Source of the DNA: Bacteroidales bacterium
GTDB taxonomy: Bacteria; Bacteroidota; Bacteroidia; Bacteroidales; F082
Direction of reading: 5' to 3'
NCBI GenBank assembly: GCA_015709215.1
Contig: JACCQN010000002.1
Span: 81,132 to 145,131 of the forward strand
Length of the DNA: 64,000 nucleotides
Part shown: one piece after another, positions 26,447 through 34,060 of the stretch
Layout of the letters: each line of letters opens with the position of its first letter
How positions within the stretch are numbered: the first letter of the stretch is position 1
Program-made: the position numbers and the translations under genes
The notes under the pieces: generated by a model
Databases searched by the model: none
What the model was told of the DNA's origin: nothing
The model's input: the letters and a program-made list of their open reading frames with translations, nothing else

Positions 26447-26860
26447 ATGAAAATAAAAAACATTTTTATTGGAACAGCAGCATTGCTTGTAATAATTACG
26501 TTCAGCAGTTTTGCGCAGGACAGGCAAGATGGCTTTCGTGAGCTGTTCAGGAAAAGCCCGGAAACCCGTGCACAAGTGGTTACTATGATCATGAAAAACA
26601 GATTGGACATGGATGAAGCTCAGGCTGAAAAATCCTTACAGATTAATCTGAAATACGCTAAGTTGAGCCAGCCCTATCTGAAAGTGGATGGCGGGGCAAT
26701 GGAAAATACCGCTGAGCTGGTGACGCTCAACCAAAAGCGAAGCATTGAACTAAAAGCCATCCTCACACCAGAGCAAATCAAAAAAACGGAAGATATCCGT
26801 GCAAAGTGGATTAATCGGCTGGAAACCATTCTGGCCCATTTAAAAGAAAACAATTTTTAA
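26447..26860 (+). CDS. Spy/CpxP-like exported helical protein
   Basis: A 137-residue protein with a signal peptide ending near 'SSFAQ' (residue 24). The mature part is charged and all-helical. Its C-terminal 'LTPEQIKKTEDIRAKW' resembles the LTPEQ-type repeats of Spy/CpxP periplasmic chaperone-like proteins. Homology is suggested by this motif, size and composition only. It is the first gene after shared upstream element copy 1, and the lipoprotein gene follows 31 bases later, so the two are probably co-transcribed. A similar-sized Spy-like gene lies at 30695-31108. Confidence 0.6.
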   Translation: MKIKNIFIGTAALLVIITFSSFAQDRQDGFRELFRKSPETRAQVVTMIMKNRLDMDEAQAEKSLQINLKYAKLSQPYLKVDGGAMENTAELVTLNQKRSIELKAILTPEQIKKTEDIRAKWINRLETILAHLKENNF

Positions 26861-26891
26861 TAATCATTTAGTTAACTTAAATTTTTAAAAA

Positions 26892-27686
26892 ATGAAAACT
26901 AGAAATCTTTTATTAACAGCTATTATTATCCTTTCGGGGATGTTAATTTTTACTTCCTGTAACAAGGATGACGAACCGGTAGTGGGTGATTTACCGGCTA
27001 GCGAAACGGAAGCGGCCGAAATGGTGGCCTCTTCACTGGCCAACGGCACCTCAGGCACCGCATCGGATATTGAAACTGCCGCTGCGCTTGCCAATGAGGC
27101 GGTTGGTTATGAAAGTAACCTGAAATATGCCATCACAAATGACAAAAGTTTAAGTTGTGGCGAATCGGCGGATACGACAATAGTTACTGTCGAAACCGGT
27201 GTAATTATCTATAATAACACTAAAACCTACAATTACACATTGGAGTGCGACGAGTTGGGAAACCCCTTGAAGTTGGATGTAGGCTTTAGCTACAACGGTG
27301 AATTCGATGCCCCCCGCCTGGCTTCTACTCATTCGGTGAGCGGTAATTTTGAAATCACTCAAATCGAATATACTTCCGATATGTACCTGATAAACGGTAC
27401 GTGGCAACGAAGTGGCGGGTTCGAGTCTAAAATTGGAAACAAGGCAAACCGTCAGGTCACAATTCAATTTGAACTTATTGATATAGCCGTTGAAAAAGAA
27501 CCTAAGGAAATCGACAACGGAACCATTCATTTTACTATTGAAGGCAGTAGTAGTCACGGTTCGTTCAGCTACGACGGAACCATTACATTTACCGGCAACA
27601 GGGTAGCAATCATCGAAATTTCCGGAAACCGTTATGTTACCAATCTGGAAACAGGAGATGTGGAAGAAGAAGGGGCTCAAAGGTAA
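26892..27686 (+). CDS. Lipoprotein of unknown function, paralogue A
   Basis: A 264-residue protein with a lipoprotein signal (lipobox 'LIFTSC', Cys23) and a 'NKDDEP' start to the mature protein. Residues about 35-75 are Ala-rich and helical ('ETEAAEMVASSLANG'); the rest looks beta-rich ('YNYTLECDELGNPL', 'SGNFEITQIEY', 'YDGTITFTGN'). I recognise no family. It is almost the same as the protein at 29134-29916, with a perfectly identical DNA block at 27114-27397. It probably forms an operon with the Spy-like gene before it and is closed by a terminator at 27745. Confidence 0.75.
   Translation: MKTRNLLLTAIIILSGMLIFTSCNKDDEPVVGDLPASETEAAEMVASSLANGTSGTASDIETAAALANEAVGYESNLKYAITNDKSLSCGESADTTIVTVETGVIIYNNTKTYNYTLECDELGNPLKLDVGFSYNGEFDAPRLASTHSVSGNFEITQIEYTSDMYLINGTWQRSGGFESKIGNKANRQVTIQFELIDIAVEKEPKEIDNGTIHFTIEGSSSHGSFSYDGTITFTGNRVAIIEISGNRYVTNLETGDVEEEGAQR
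27114..27397 (+). repeat. 284-nt identical block, copy A
   Basis: By eye this stretch is base-for-base identical to 29356-29639, while the flanking parts of the two lipoprotein genes carry many substitutions. The abrupt edges suggest recent gene conversion rather than simple duplication. Confidence 0.85.
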
Positions 27687-27744
27687 GAGTAACAGGAAAA
27701 GGTAGTTTTTGTTTATAGGTAGTCCTTTATAGATTACACATCTC

Positions 27745-27776
27745 ACATGCTGGTGATAATTCACCGGCATGTTTTT
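27745..27776 (+). terminator. Rho-independent terminator after lipoprotein A
   Basis: A 12-bp stem (ACATGCTGGTGA with TCACCGGCATGT), a TAAT loop and a T run. It shows that the next gene starts later than the first available in-frame ATG at 27769. Confidence 0.85.
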
Positions 27777-27795
27777 TGCTTTAAAATGGTTTTAC

Positions 27796-28890
27796 ATGAA
27801 AAGAATAAAATATTATCGTATGAAATATATGAGCATATTGTTATTTGCATTACTATTATTGACAAGTCATAGTAAAGATGACAACCCGGTACCGACACAT
27901 CCAGATTCTTCTATGTATTTTCCTGCAAATTCAGGCACAGAATGGGAAACAACATCTGCATCGGAATTAGGTTGGAATCAAAATGCAATTCAGCCTTTAA
28001 AAGATTTTCTTGTCCAGAAGAATACAAAATCATTTATGATTCTTGTAAACGGCAGAATTGTTCTGGAAGAATATTTTAACGGACACACGGCAAACACAGA
28101 CTGGGAGTGGAACAGCGCAGGCAAAACTTTGGTAGCCACAACAACGGGAATTGCTCAGCAGGAAAGTTTATTGAATATAAATAATAAAGCATCCGATTAT
28201 TTGGGAACGGAATGGACGAATATGCCATTGGAAAAAGAAAATCGGATAACAGTAAGGCATTTACTGACCATGACCTCTGGCATTAACGACACTAAACAAT
28301 ATGTGAAAAAATTTAATCTCACTTATGTTGCTGATGCCGGAACGAGGTGGGCTTATGGCAATGTTTTCCAAAAACTGACAGCCATAGTTGCCGAAGCAAG
28401 CAATAAAGATTTTAAAACGTACTTCAATGAGAAACTGAAAAACAAAATCGGCATGAATGGCTATTGGAAATTTGGCATAATTTTCACCATATATCACAGC
28501 GATACAAGAAGCATGGCAAGATTTGGTCTTTTAGCTTTAAACAAAGGAAAATGGAAAAACGAACAATTGGTCAATGAGCCTTTTTTCACTGAAAGTATTA
28601 GTACATCACAAAACATAAATCCGTCTTATGGCTACCTGTGGTGGCTCAACGGAAAAACAAAGTTTATGATGCCGGGCGAGCAAACCGTTTACGCTGGTTT
28701 TTTAGTTCCCAATGCACCAGCAGATATGTACGCAGCTATGGGTGCAAAAGACCAGCGGATTTATGTTATACCAAGCAAAAAAATGGTCATCGTAAGAATG
28801 GGAAATGCCTCTGACCCAAACAACCCCAATTTTGTTGTTTCAGGATTTGACAATGAACTTTGGGCAAAAATCAATGCGGTGATAAACTAA
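27796..28890 (+). CDS. Serine hydrolase, beta-lactamase/penicillin-binding family (COG1680-like)
   Basis: A 364-residue serine hydrolase of the class C beta-lactamase fold. The nucleophile motif SxxK is 'NSAGKTL', the YxN motif is 'RWAYGNVFQK', and 'RHLLTMTSGI' and 'ARFGLLALNKGKW' are typical of the family. The ATG at 27796 is preferred because an in-frame ATG at 27769 lies inside a terminator. The N-terminus looks like a lipoprotein signal ('MSILLFALLLLTSHSKDDN'), but the expected lipobox Cys is His. Family members are esterases, peptidases or amidases; the substrate is unknown. The gene lies alone between the two lipoprotein paralogues. Confidence 0.82.
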   Translation: MKRIKYYRMKYMSILLFALLLLTSHSKDDNPVPTHPDSSMYFPANSGTEWETTSASELGWNQNAIQPLKDFLVQKNTKSFMILVNGRIVLEEYFNGHTANTDWEWNSAGKTLVATTTGIAQQESLLNINNKASDYLGTEWTNMPLEKENRITVRHLLTMTSGINDTKQYVKKFNLTYVADAGTRWAYGNVFQKLTAIVAEASNKDFKTYFNEKLKNKIGMNGYWKFGIIFTIYHSDTRSMARFGLLALNKGKWKNEQLVNEPFFTESISTSQNINPSYGYLWWLNGKTKFMMPGEQTVYAGFLVPNAPADMYAAMGAKDQRIYVIPSKKMVIVRMGNASDPNNPNFVVSGFDNELWAKINAVIN

Positions 28891-29004
28891 AAAATACGAA
28901 CAGCCAACAAGGATCTGGTGTCAGGCGGGCTGATGTTCTAAACGATGACGAATCAATATCTTTTCTTCAAAAATAATTATACAATGAAATCAGTAGTTTG
29001 TTGA

Positions 29005-29083
29005 TAGAATAAACCATTGATATAAGTAAATCTGCCGTTTGATGAAAAGATTCCTGCCAACCGGGGTTCATTGTTTAAGTTTG
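29005..29083 (+). promoter_or_regulatory. Shared upstream element, copy 2, with -7 box
   Basis: Second copy: CATTGATATA, then CCGTTTGATG at 29035-29044, then 31 nt to TAAGTTTG at 29076-29083. The spacing is the same as in copy 1. The left-most part is less conserved. The lipoprotein B start is 51 nt downstream. Confidence 0.55.
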
Positions 29084-29133
29084 CACTATCATTAATTCAG
29101 GAACAAAAATTATCTAATTAAAAATTTTAAAAA

Positions 29134-29916
29134 ATGAAAATAAGAAATCTTTTATTAACAACTATCATTACCTTTTCAGGAATGTTAATTTTTACTTCCT
29201 GTAACAAGGATGACGAACCGGTAGCCGACGACTTATCGGCTACTAAGACAGAAGCGGCCGAAATGGTGGCCTTCTCACTGGCCAACGGCACCTCAGGCAC
29301 CGCATCGGATATTGAAACTGCCGCCGCGCTTGCCAATGAGGCGGTTGGTTATGATAGTAACCTGAAATATGCCATCACAAATGACAAAAGTTTAAGTTGT
29401 GGCGAATCGGCGGATACGACAATAGTTACTGTCGAAACCGGTGTAATTATCTATAATAACACTAAAACCTACAATTACACATTGGAGTGCGACGAGTTGG
29501 GAAACCCCTTGAAGTTGGATGTAGGCTTTAGCTACAACGGTGAATTCGATGCCCCCCGCCTGGCTTCTACTCATTCGGTGAGCGGTAATTTTGAAATCAC
29601 TCAAATCGAATATACTTCCGATATGTACCTGATAAACGGCTCATGGCAGCGAAGCGGCGGTTTCGAATCTAAAATTCGTAATCAGATAAACCGCCAGGCC
29701 ACGATTCAATTTGAATTTGTTGATGTTGCTGTTGAAAAAGAACCTAAGGAAATCGACAACGGAACCATTCATTTCTCAATATCAGGCAGTAGTAGTCACG
29801 GTTCGTTCAGCTACGCTGGAACTATTACGTTTACCGGCAACCGGGAAGCTACCATTGAAATCTCAGGGTCCCGTTATGTTACTAATCTGGAAACAGGTGA
29901 GGTGGAAGAGCAATAA
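29134..29916 (+). CDS. Lipoprotein of unknown function, paralogue B
   Basis: A 260-residue lipoprotein (lipobox 'LIFTSC', Cys23), nearly the same as paralogue A at 26892-27686 along its whole length. Differences cluster in the N-terminal 35 residues and the C-terminal third; the middle is identical at DNA level. It carries its own upstream element copy and is followed by an intrinsic terminator at 30007, so it is a separate transcription unit. Function unknown. Confidence 0.75.
   Translation: MKIRNLLLTTIITFSGMLIFTSCNKDDEPVADDLSATKTEAAEMVAFSLANGTSGTASDIETAAALANEAVGYDSNLKYAITNDKSLSCGESADTTIVTVETGVIIYNNTKTYNYTLECDELGNPLKLDVGFSYNGEFDAPRLASTHSVSGNFEITQIEYTSDMYLINGSWQRSGGFESKIRNQINRQATIQFEFVDVAVEKEPKEIDNGTIHFSISGSSSHGSFSYAGTITFTGNREATIEISGSRYVTNLETGEVEEQ
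29356..29639 (+). repeat. 284-nt identical block, copy B
   Basis: Identical by eye to 27114-27397. The first flanking mismatches are at 29355 and 29640. Confidence 0.85.
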
Positions 29917-30006
29917 ACTTCTTCGAATGTTTTTAATACAAATACCTGTCTTTTAGTAAATTGAAAGATGAGGTTGTTAAATTGAAACCAGATAAAGTTT
30001 AAAAAG

Positions 30007-30046
30007 AAACCATGCCGGCAGAAAGAATGATAACGGCATGGTTTTT
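30007..30046 (+). terminator. Rho-independent terminator after lipoprotein B
   Basis: An 11-bp stem, AAACCATGCCG (30007-30017) with CGGCATGGTTT (30034-30044), a 16-nt loop and a short T run. Confidence 0.75.
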
Positions 30047-30070
30047 ATAGTTCCGAAAAATATATGAATA

Positions 30071-30672
30071 ATGAAGAAAAGACTAATTATATTTTTATTA
30101 TTGATGATTCCACTTTTCTGGTTTTTGAGGCTAAATTATTTGTTCAACGAAACTGTGGTATAATGGCTTTTGATAATCTAAGAAGAGATAATTAGTTCTT
30201 TCCTTCCCCTCATGGCAGATTTTGAAAATCGGTTGAGTGAAAAGATAATTACGGATGCCCTGAAGGCAAAATCTCTTGGGATGCCATTGATATGATTAAC
30301 ATTTAGCTTGACTATACAGATGATGCATGTATGGATATTTTAACAAATTGCCGGAAAGAAAGGATGTTTACTGTTCCGGAAAATAGTCCCCGAAAAAAAG
30401 AATTGGTTGAACATCCCGGCAAATCTGTTTCAACAGCTGAGATGAAAACTAAAATAAAGGTATATGTGAATCTGTTATCTAAAACCTTGTATGTCGAATT
30501 TCCTCGTCCTGCGGATAATGTATCAAATAGGATTTTCACTATTGACCAAAGGCAGTTAGTTGGTGAAGTCCAGTTGCATTCAACTAATAAAATGGTGGGT
30601 TTAAACCATTTGCCATCAGGCTTTTACATTATGGAATTTGCCGATGCCACCAGAAATTTCACTAAAAGATAA
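30071..30672 (+). pseudogene. Remnant of an exported protein with a T9SS type A-like C-terminus
   Basis: A 30-codon piece at 30071-30163 encodes only a signal-peptide-like segment ('MKKRLIIFLLLMIPLFWF') and then stops. About 165 nt later an open stretch at 30331-30672 (113 codons) ends in a sequence resembling a T9SS type A sorting domain: 'KVYVNLLSKTLYVEF', 'RIFTIDQRQLVGE', 'LNHLPSGFYIMEF' and a basic end 'RNFTKR'. The usual Pro-Asn-Pro is degraded to 'VNL'. I read the two as ends of one decayed secreted protein, but a short live gene at 30331 cannot be excluded. No function assigned. Confidence 0.5.
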
Positions 30673-30694
30673 AACTTAAATAAAAACAATAATT

Positions 30695-31108
30695 ATGAGA
30701 AAAATAATTTTTAACGTTATTTTCGTGTCCTTTTTCCCGCTTGCCGCCTTTGCTCAGAATTTTGGGATGCAGCTTACACCCGAAGAACGCGCCCAATTGC
30801 AAACGGAATGGATGAAAGAAAACCTGCAGTTAAGCGATTCGCAACAGGTAAAAGTTGAGGCGCTGAACCTGGAATATGCGCTGAAAATGGAAAAAATAAA
30901 GGGCATTGATGGCAATTTAAGCAAGCTGAAAAAAGCCAGAAAAACATCGGAAGAGAAAGACGAAAAGTTGAAAAAACTGTTGAGTGAAGAACAGTTTGCG
31001 TTTTACCTCGACAAACGGAAAGAACTGAGGAAAAAAACCAAGGAAATGGCCAAAGAGCAAAAACAGGAAGAACAGGGAATGTCTGACCAACCTGGCAAGT
31101 GTCCATAA
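30695..31108 (+). CDS. Spy/CpxP-like exported helical protein
   Basis: A 137-residue protein with a signal peptide ending near 'AAFAQ' (residue 21) and a charged helical mature part. 'LTPEERAQLQTEWMKENL' and 'LQLSDSQQVKVEALN' resemble LTxxQ-type motifs of Spy/CpxP-like periplasmic proteins. The last 40 residues are Lys/Glu/Gln-rich. It has the same size and general design as the 26447 gene but is not a close copy. It has no copy of the shared upstream element of its own. Confidence 0.6.
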   Translation: MRKIIFNVIFVSFFPLAAFAQNFGMQLTPEERAQLQTEWMKENLQLSDSQQVKVEALNLEYALKMEKIKGIDGNLSKLKKARKTSEEKDEKLKKLLSEEQFAFYLDKRKELRKKTKEMAKEQKQEEQGMSDQPGKCP

Positions 31109-31179
31109 AAATATTTTTGGTAAGCTTGTTTTAAATTTTTAAATCAGTAATCCGTTTAATCAAATATACCGCTTATTGA

Positions 31180-31257
31180 ATTATCAGGTCATTCGTTTAA
31201 ATGGATTTACTGTTCGATGAAAACTTTTCCACATTCGGAAACTGAAGGTTATCTTTG
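31180..31257 (+). promoter_or_regulatory. Shared upstream element, copy 3, with -7 box
   Basis: Third copy: ATTATCAGGTCATTCGTTTA, then CTGTTCGATG at 31210-31219, then 30 nt to TATCTTTG (31250-31257), a TAnnTTTG match. Its left half is closest to copy 1. The DUF6515 gene starts 30 nt downstream. Confidence 0.55.
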
Positions 31258-31286
31258 GACTGGAATAAACAAAAACATAAAAAATC

Positions 31287-31844
31287 ATGAAAGCAAAACA
31301 TATTGTATTTATTTTAATCATTGTTTTTTTGGGTGTAGCTTCAAGTTCGTATGCACAACGAAGGGTGATTAATACCCCCCGCCGGACGGTGGTGCAAGGG
31401 CCGCGCGGAACAGTTGTTTACAAGAAAAGGCCGGTGGTAAGGTCGGTCAGGCGTCTTCACCGAAATGCTGTTGTGATCCGGTATCGTAATGTCCCCTATC
31501 ATTATTATGGTGGTGTGTTTTATGTGGCCCGCAACGGGGTTTATGTCCAAACTGCGCCGCCCGCTGGCATCCGGATTGCGGCATTGCCTGCCGGATATAT
31601 GCGGGTTGTTGTCGGGCCGAGCGTTTTCTTTTATGCCGGGGGAATATTTTACACGCTGGATGAAGCCAGCAAGGAATATGTCGTTGCTGACCCACCCGTG
31701 GGAGCGGTTGTAAACCAACTGCCATCCGATGCTGTCGAAATAGAAATCGACGGCAAACCTTTCATGGAATACAACGATATCATTTACAAGCAGGTAGATA
31801 TAGAAAAAACAGGTTACGAAGTGGTGGGGAAACTTGATTCTTAA
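31287..31844 (+). CDS. DUF6515 family exported protein
   Basis: A 185-residue protein with a signal peptide (cleavage near 'SSYAQ', residue 24), then a basic Arg/Val-rich stretch ('RRVINTPRRTVVQGPRG') and a Tyr/Val-rich body with two similar blocks: 'YYGGVFYVARNGVYVQTAPP' and 'YAGGIFYTLDEASKEYVVAD', each followed by a Pro/Ala-rich 'G.RI.ALP' or 'GAVVNQLP' turn. This is the DUF6515 pattern; the function is unknown. Under shared upstream element copy 3, and the last intact gene before a 1.1-kb gap. Confidence 0.75.
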   Translation: MKAKHIVFILIIVFLGVASSSYAQRRVINTPRRTVVQGPRGTVVYKKRPVVRSVRRLHRNAVVIRYRNVPYHYYGGVFYVARNGVYVQTAPPAGIRIAALPAGYMRVVVGPSVFFYAGGIFYTLDEASKEYVVADPPVGAVVNQLPSDAVEIEIDGKPFMEYNDIIYKQVDIEKTGYEVVGKLDS

Positions 31845-31858
31845 AAGCAATTATTTTA

Positions 31859-32920
31859 AATATAGCATTTAACCCACATCACAGCTAGTAGGTTCATAAC
31901 TGTCTGATATTAAGAAGAATTATTTTAAAAATGTTGGAGGGAGACTACGTATTTTTTTCCGATGGAATGGAACTGTTTTATATCCCATCAGGTCATATAC
32001 CTGTTTTACCTTTTGTGAGGGTTCAGTACATTGGCGGGCAGATACTGTTTCCCTTTTTGTGTTTTTTACAATTGTAGTAAGGTGTTTTTGTGTATTCATA
32101 GTGCGTACAATCTTTTTCCAGGTGTGGTTATTCTTATTGCTTTAGATGATACTTAATGGTAGGCATAAGCCAGGATGCCTGTATTCCCTGGTGCTGTTGG
32201 GCTTTAGAGGTATCATCAGTTTTTTGGAATATGGAGCGTAAGTCCCAATCAATTTTAATATTCTGGAAGTATATTCAATCTCCATGATAGTATTGTAAAT
32301 TGACTCTAATGTTTAAGCATCGGTTTTATCCTTGCTTGACTTTTACTGCTAAAATATAGTCGATCTGCTGGTTGATTATTTTTTCCCATGATCTCTTGAT
32401 CCGCAAATTATTGTACCGTCTGTGCTTATAACTTATGCATCGGTCATTTGGGACACTGAAGCTACCCAATCAGGGAAGTACTTTTCTGATTCACTCGGGA
32501 TATAAAGCGCTGAAAAATAGATTGAAGGTGCTGTGAAATGGGATACTTCACATAATCTTTTTATCCAGGGTGCTTTTGAAATGCTAAAGTCCTCTATGTC
32601 ATTTCACGTTTCCACATTGCAAATCACGTGGCTATGGTGATAAAAATAATATCAGCAAGCAAATGCTCTTTTGATCAGTCAACTTCCGGATGGGGCAATT
32701 TTAAAAAATCATCAATTGGCGATTATATCTGTGTTTATTTGCAATATGATGGAATTTTTTAACACACTAATACGTTTCTAACAGGATAGCTTTCAACTAT
32801 GAGTTGATAGTTTAAAGGCGTTTGCGCTGAATTTAAACCTTTGGCAATTTGAATTTTAAAAACGCATCACTACTTTTGATCAATAATAGAACCAGACCTT
32901 AAAACTAAACCGAAACATCC
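31859..32920. other. About 1.1 kb without an intact gene
   Basis: No open frame of convincing length or family was found on either strand. On the plus strand at about 32430-32720, stop-broken pieces such as 'SVIWDTEATQSGKYFSDSLG' and 'YGDKNNISKQMLF' followed by 'SVNFRMGQF' have the look of an outer-membrane beta-barrel C-terminus, so a decayed coding region is possible. This reading is weak. Confidence 0.4.
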
Positions 32921-32928
32921 TACCTTTG
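32921..32928 (+). promoter_or_regulatory. -7 promoter box of ychF
   Basis: TACCTTTG matches TAnnTTTG, 34 nt before the ychF ATG. No clear -33 box. Confidence 0.5.
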
Positions 32929-32962
32929 CAAACTGATTTTTTGAAACTTAAAACGAAGCATC

Positions 32963-34060
32963 ATGGCACTCAATTGTGGCATTATCGGACTGACAAACAC
33001 AGGCAAAACAACCATTTTCAACTGTATGTCGAACACCAAGGCAGAGGCATCCAATTACGCTTTTAGTGCGACAAAATCAAATATTGGCATGGTTGAAGTG
33101 CCCGATCCGCGCCTGGATGCCATTGATGCTCTGATTCATTCAGCAAAGATAGTTCCGGCCACTGTTGAAATAGTTGACCTTCCCGGCCTTGCCAAAGGCG
33201 CTAGCCAGGGCGAAGGAGTAGGCAATAAATTCCTGGCCGACATACAACAAGTTGATGCGCTGATTCATGTGCTGCGCTGTTTCGAAGACGACAACCTGGC
33301 TCATGTGGAAGGCTCGATCGATCCTGTGCGCGATAAAGATATTGTAGATTTTGAGTTGCAGGTGCGCGATTTGGAATTGGTTTCCCGAAAATTGCATCGT
33401 ACCGAAAAGCTGATCAAAGCGGGCGACAAAGACGCCAAAAGAGCTATGGAAGTGTTGCTAAAATATAAAGCACACTTCGAGAACTTTGGCAATGCCCGCG
33501 ACCTTGATGTAAGCGATGAAGACAAAAAGTATGTGCAAGAATTACAGTTGCTCACCGCCAAACCTGTGATTTACGTTTGCAATGTGGATGACAAATCTGC
33601 TACAACAGGTAATGCCTATACTAAGGCGGTGGAAGAAGCTCTTAAAAATGAAAATACCGAGGTGCTGATTATTGCCGGTGCTCTTGAAGCAGAAATTGCC
33701 GAGCTGGAAGATCCTGAAGATCGTGAGGTATTTCTATCTGATGCCGGTCTGAATGAACCCGGCGTAAACAAATTAATTCGAGCAGCTTACAAAACACTTA
33801 GTCTGCAAGCCTTTTTTACAGCAGGCCCCAAGGAAGTTAAAGCCTGGACCATACGCAAAGGCATGACGGCTCCTCAGGCTTCGGGAGTTATTCATTCCGA
33901 TTTGGAGCGCGGCTTTATTCGTGCTGAAGTGATGAAATACGACGACTTCATTCAATACAAATCAGAGCAAGGCGTTAAGGATGCCGGAAAATTTAAAGTG
34001 GAAGGTAAAAACTATATCATTGAAGATGGTGACATTTTGCACATCCGTTTTAATGTGTAA
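32963..34060 (+). CDS. ychF: YchF/OLA1-type P-loop ATPase
   Basis: A 365-residue Obg-related protein; YchF binds ribosomes and hydrolyses ATP in preference to GTP. Features: G1 'GLTNTGKTTIFN', G3 'DLPGLAKGASQGEGVGNKFL', a helical coiled-coil insert (about 120-200), an altered G4 'CNVDDKS' consistent with ATP preference, and a C-terminal TGS domain (about 280-365, 'QAFFTAGPKEVKAWTIRKG'). Full length. Its 3' end overlaps the convergent M1 peptidase gene by 11 bases. Confidence 0.95.
   Translation: MALNCGIIGLTNTGKTTIFNCMSNTKAEASNYAFSATKSNIGMVEVPDPRLDAIDALIHSAKIVPATVEIVDLPGLAKGASQGEGVGNKFLADIQQVDALIHVLRCFEDDNLAHVEGSIDPVRDKDIVDFELQVRDLELVSRKLHRTEKLIKAGDKDAKRAMEVLLKYKAHFENFGNARDLDVSDEDKKYVQELQLLTAKPVIYVCNVDDKSATTGNAYTKAVEEALKNENTEVLIIAGALEAEIAELEDPEDREVFLSDAGLNEPGVNKLIRAAYKTLSLQAFFTAGPKEVKAWTIRKGMTAPQASGVIHSDLERGFIRAEVMKYDDFIQYKSEQGVKDAGKFKVEGKNYIIEDGDILHIRFNV

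Noticed and set aside
27150..27770. A 206-codon minus-strand frame opposite lipoprotein A
   Set aside because: Antisense to a gene with a lipobox and paralogue; the matching frame in the other copy is broken, so it is not conserved.
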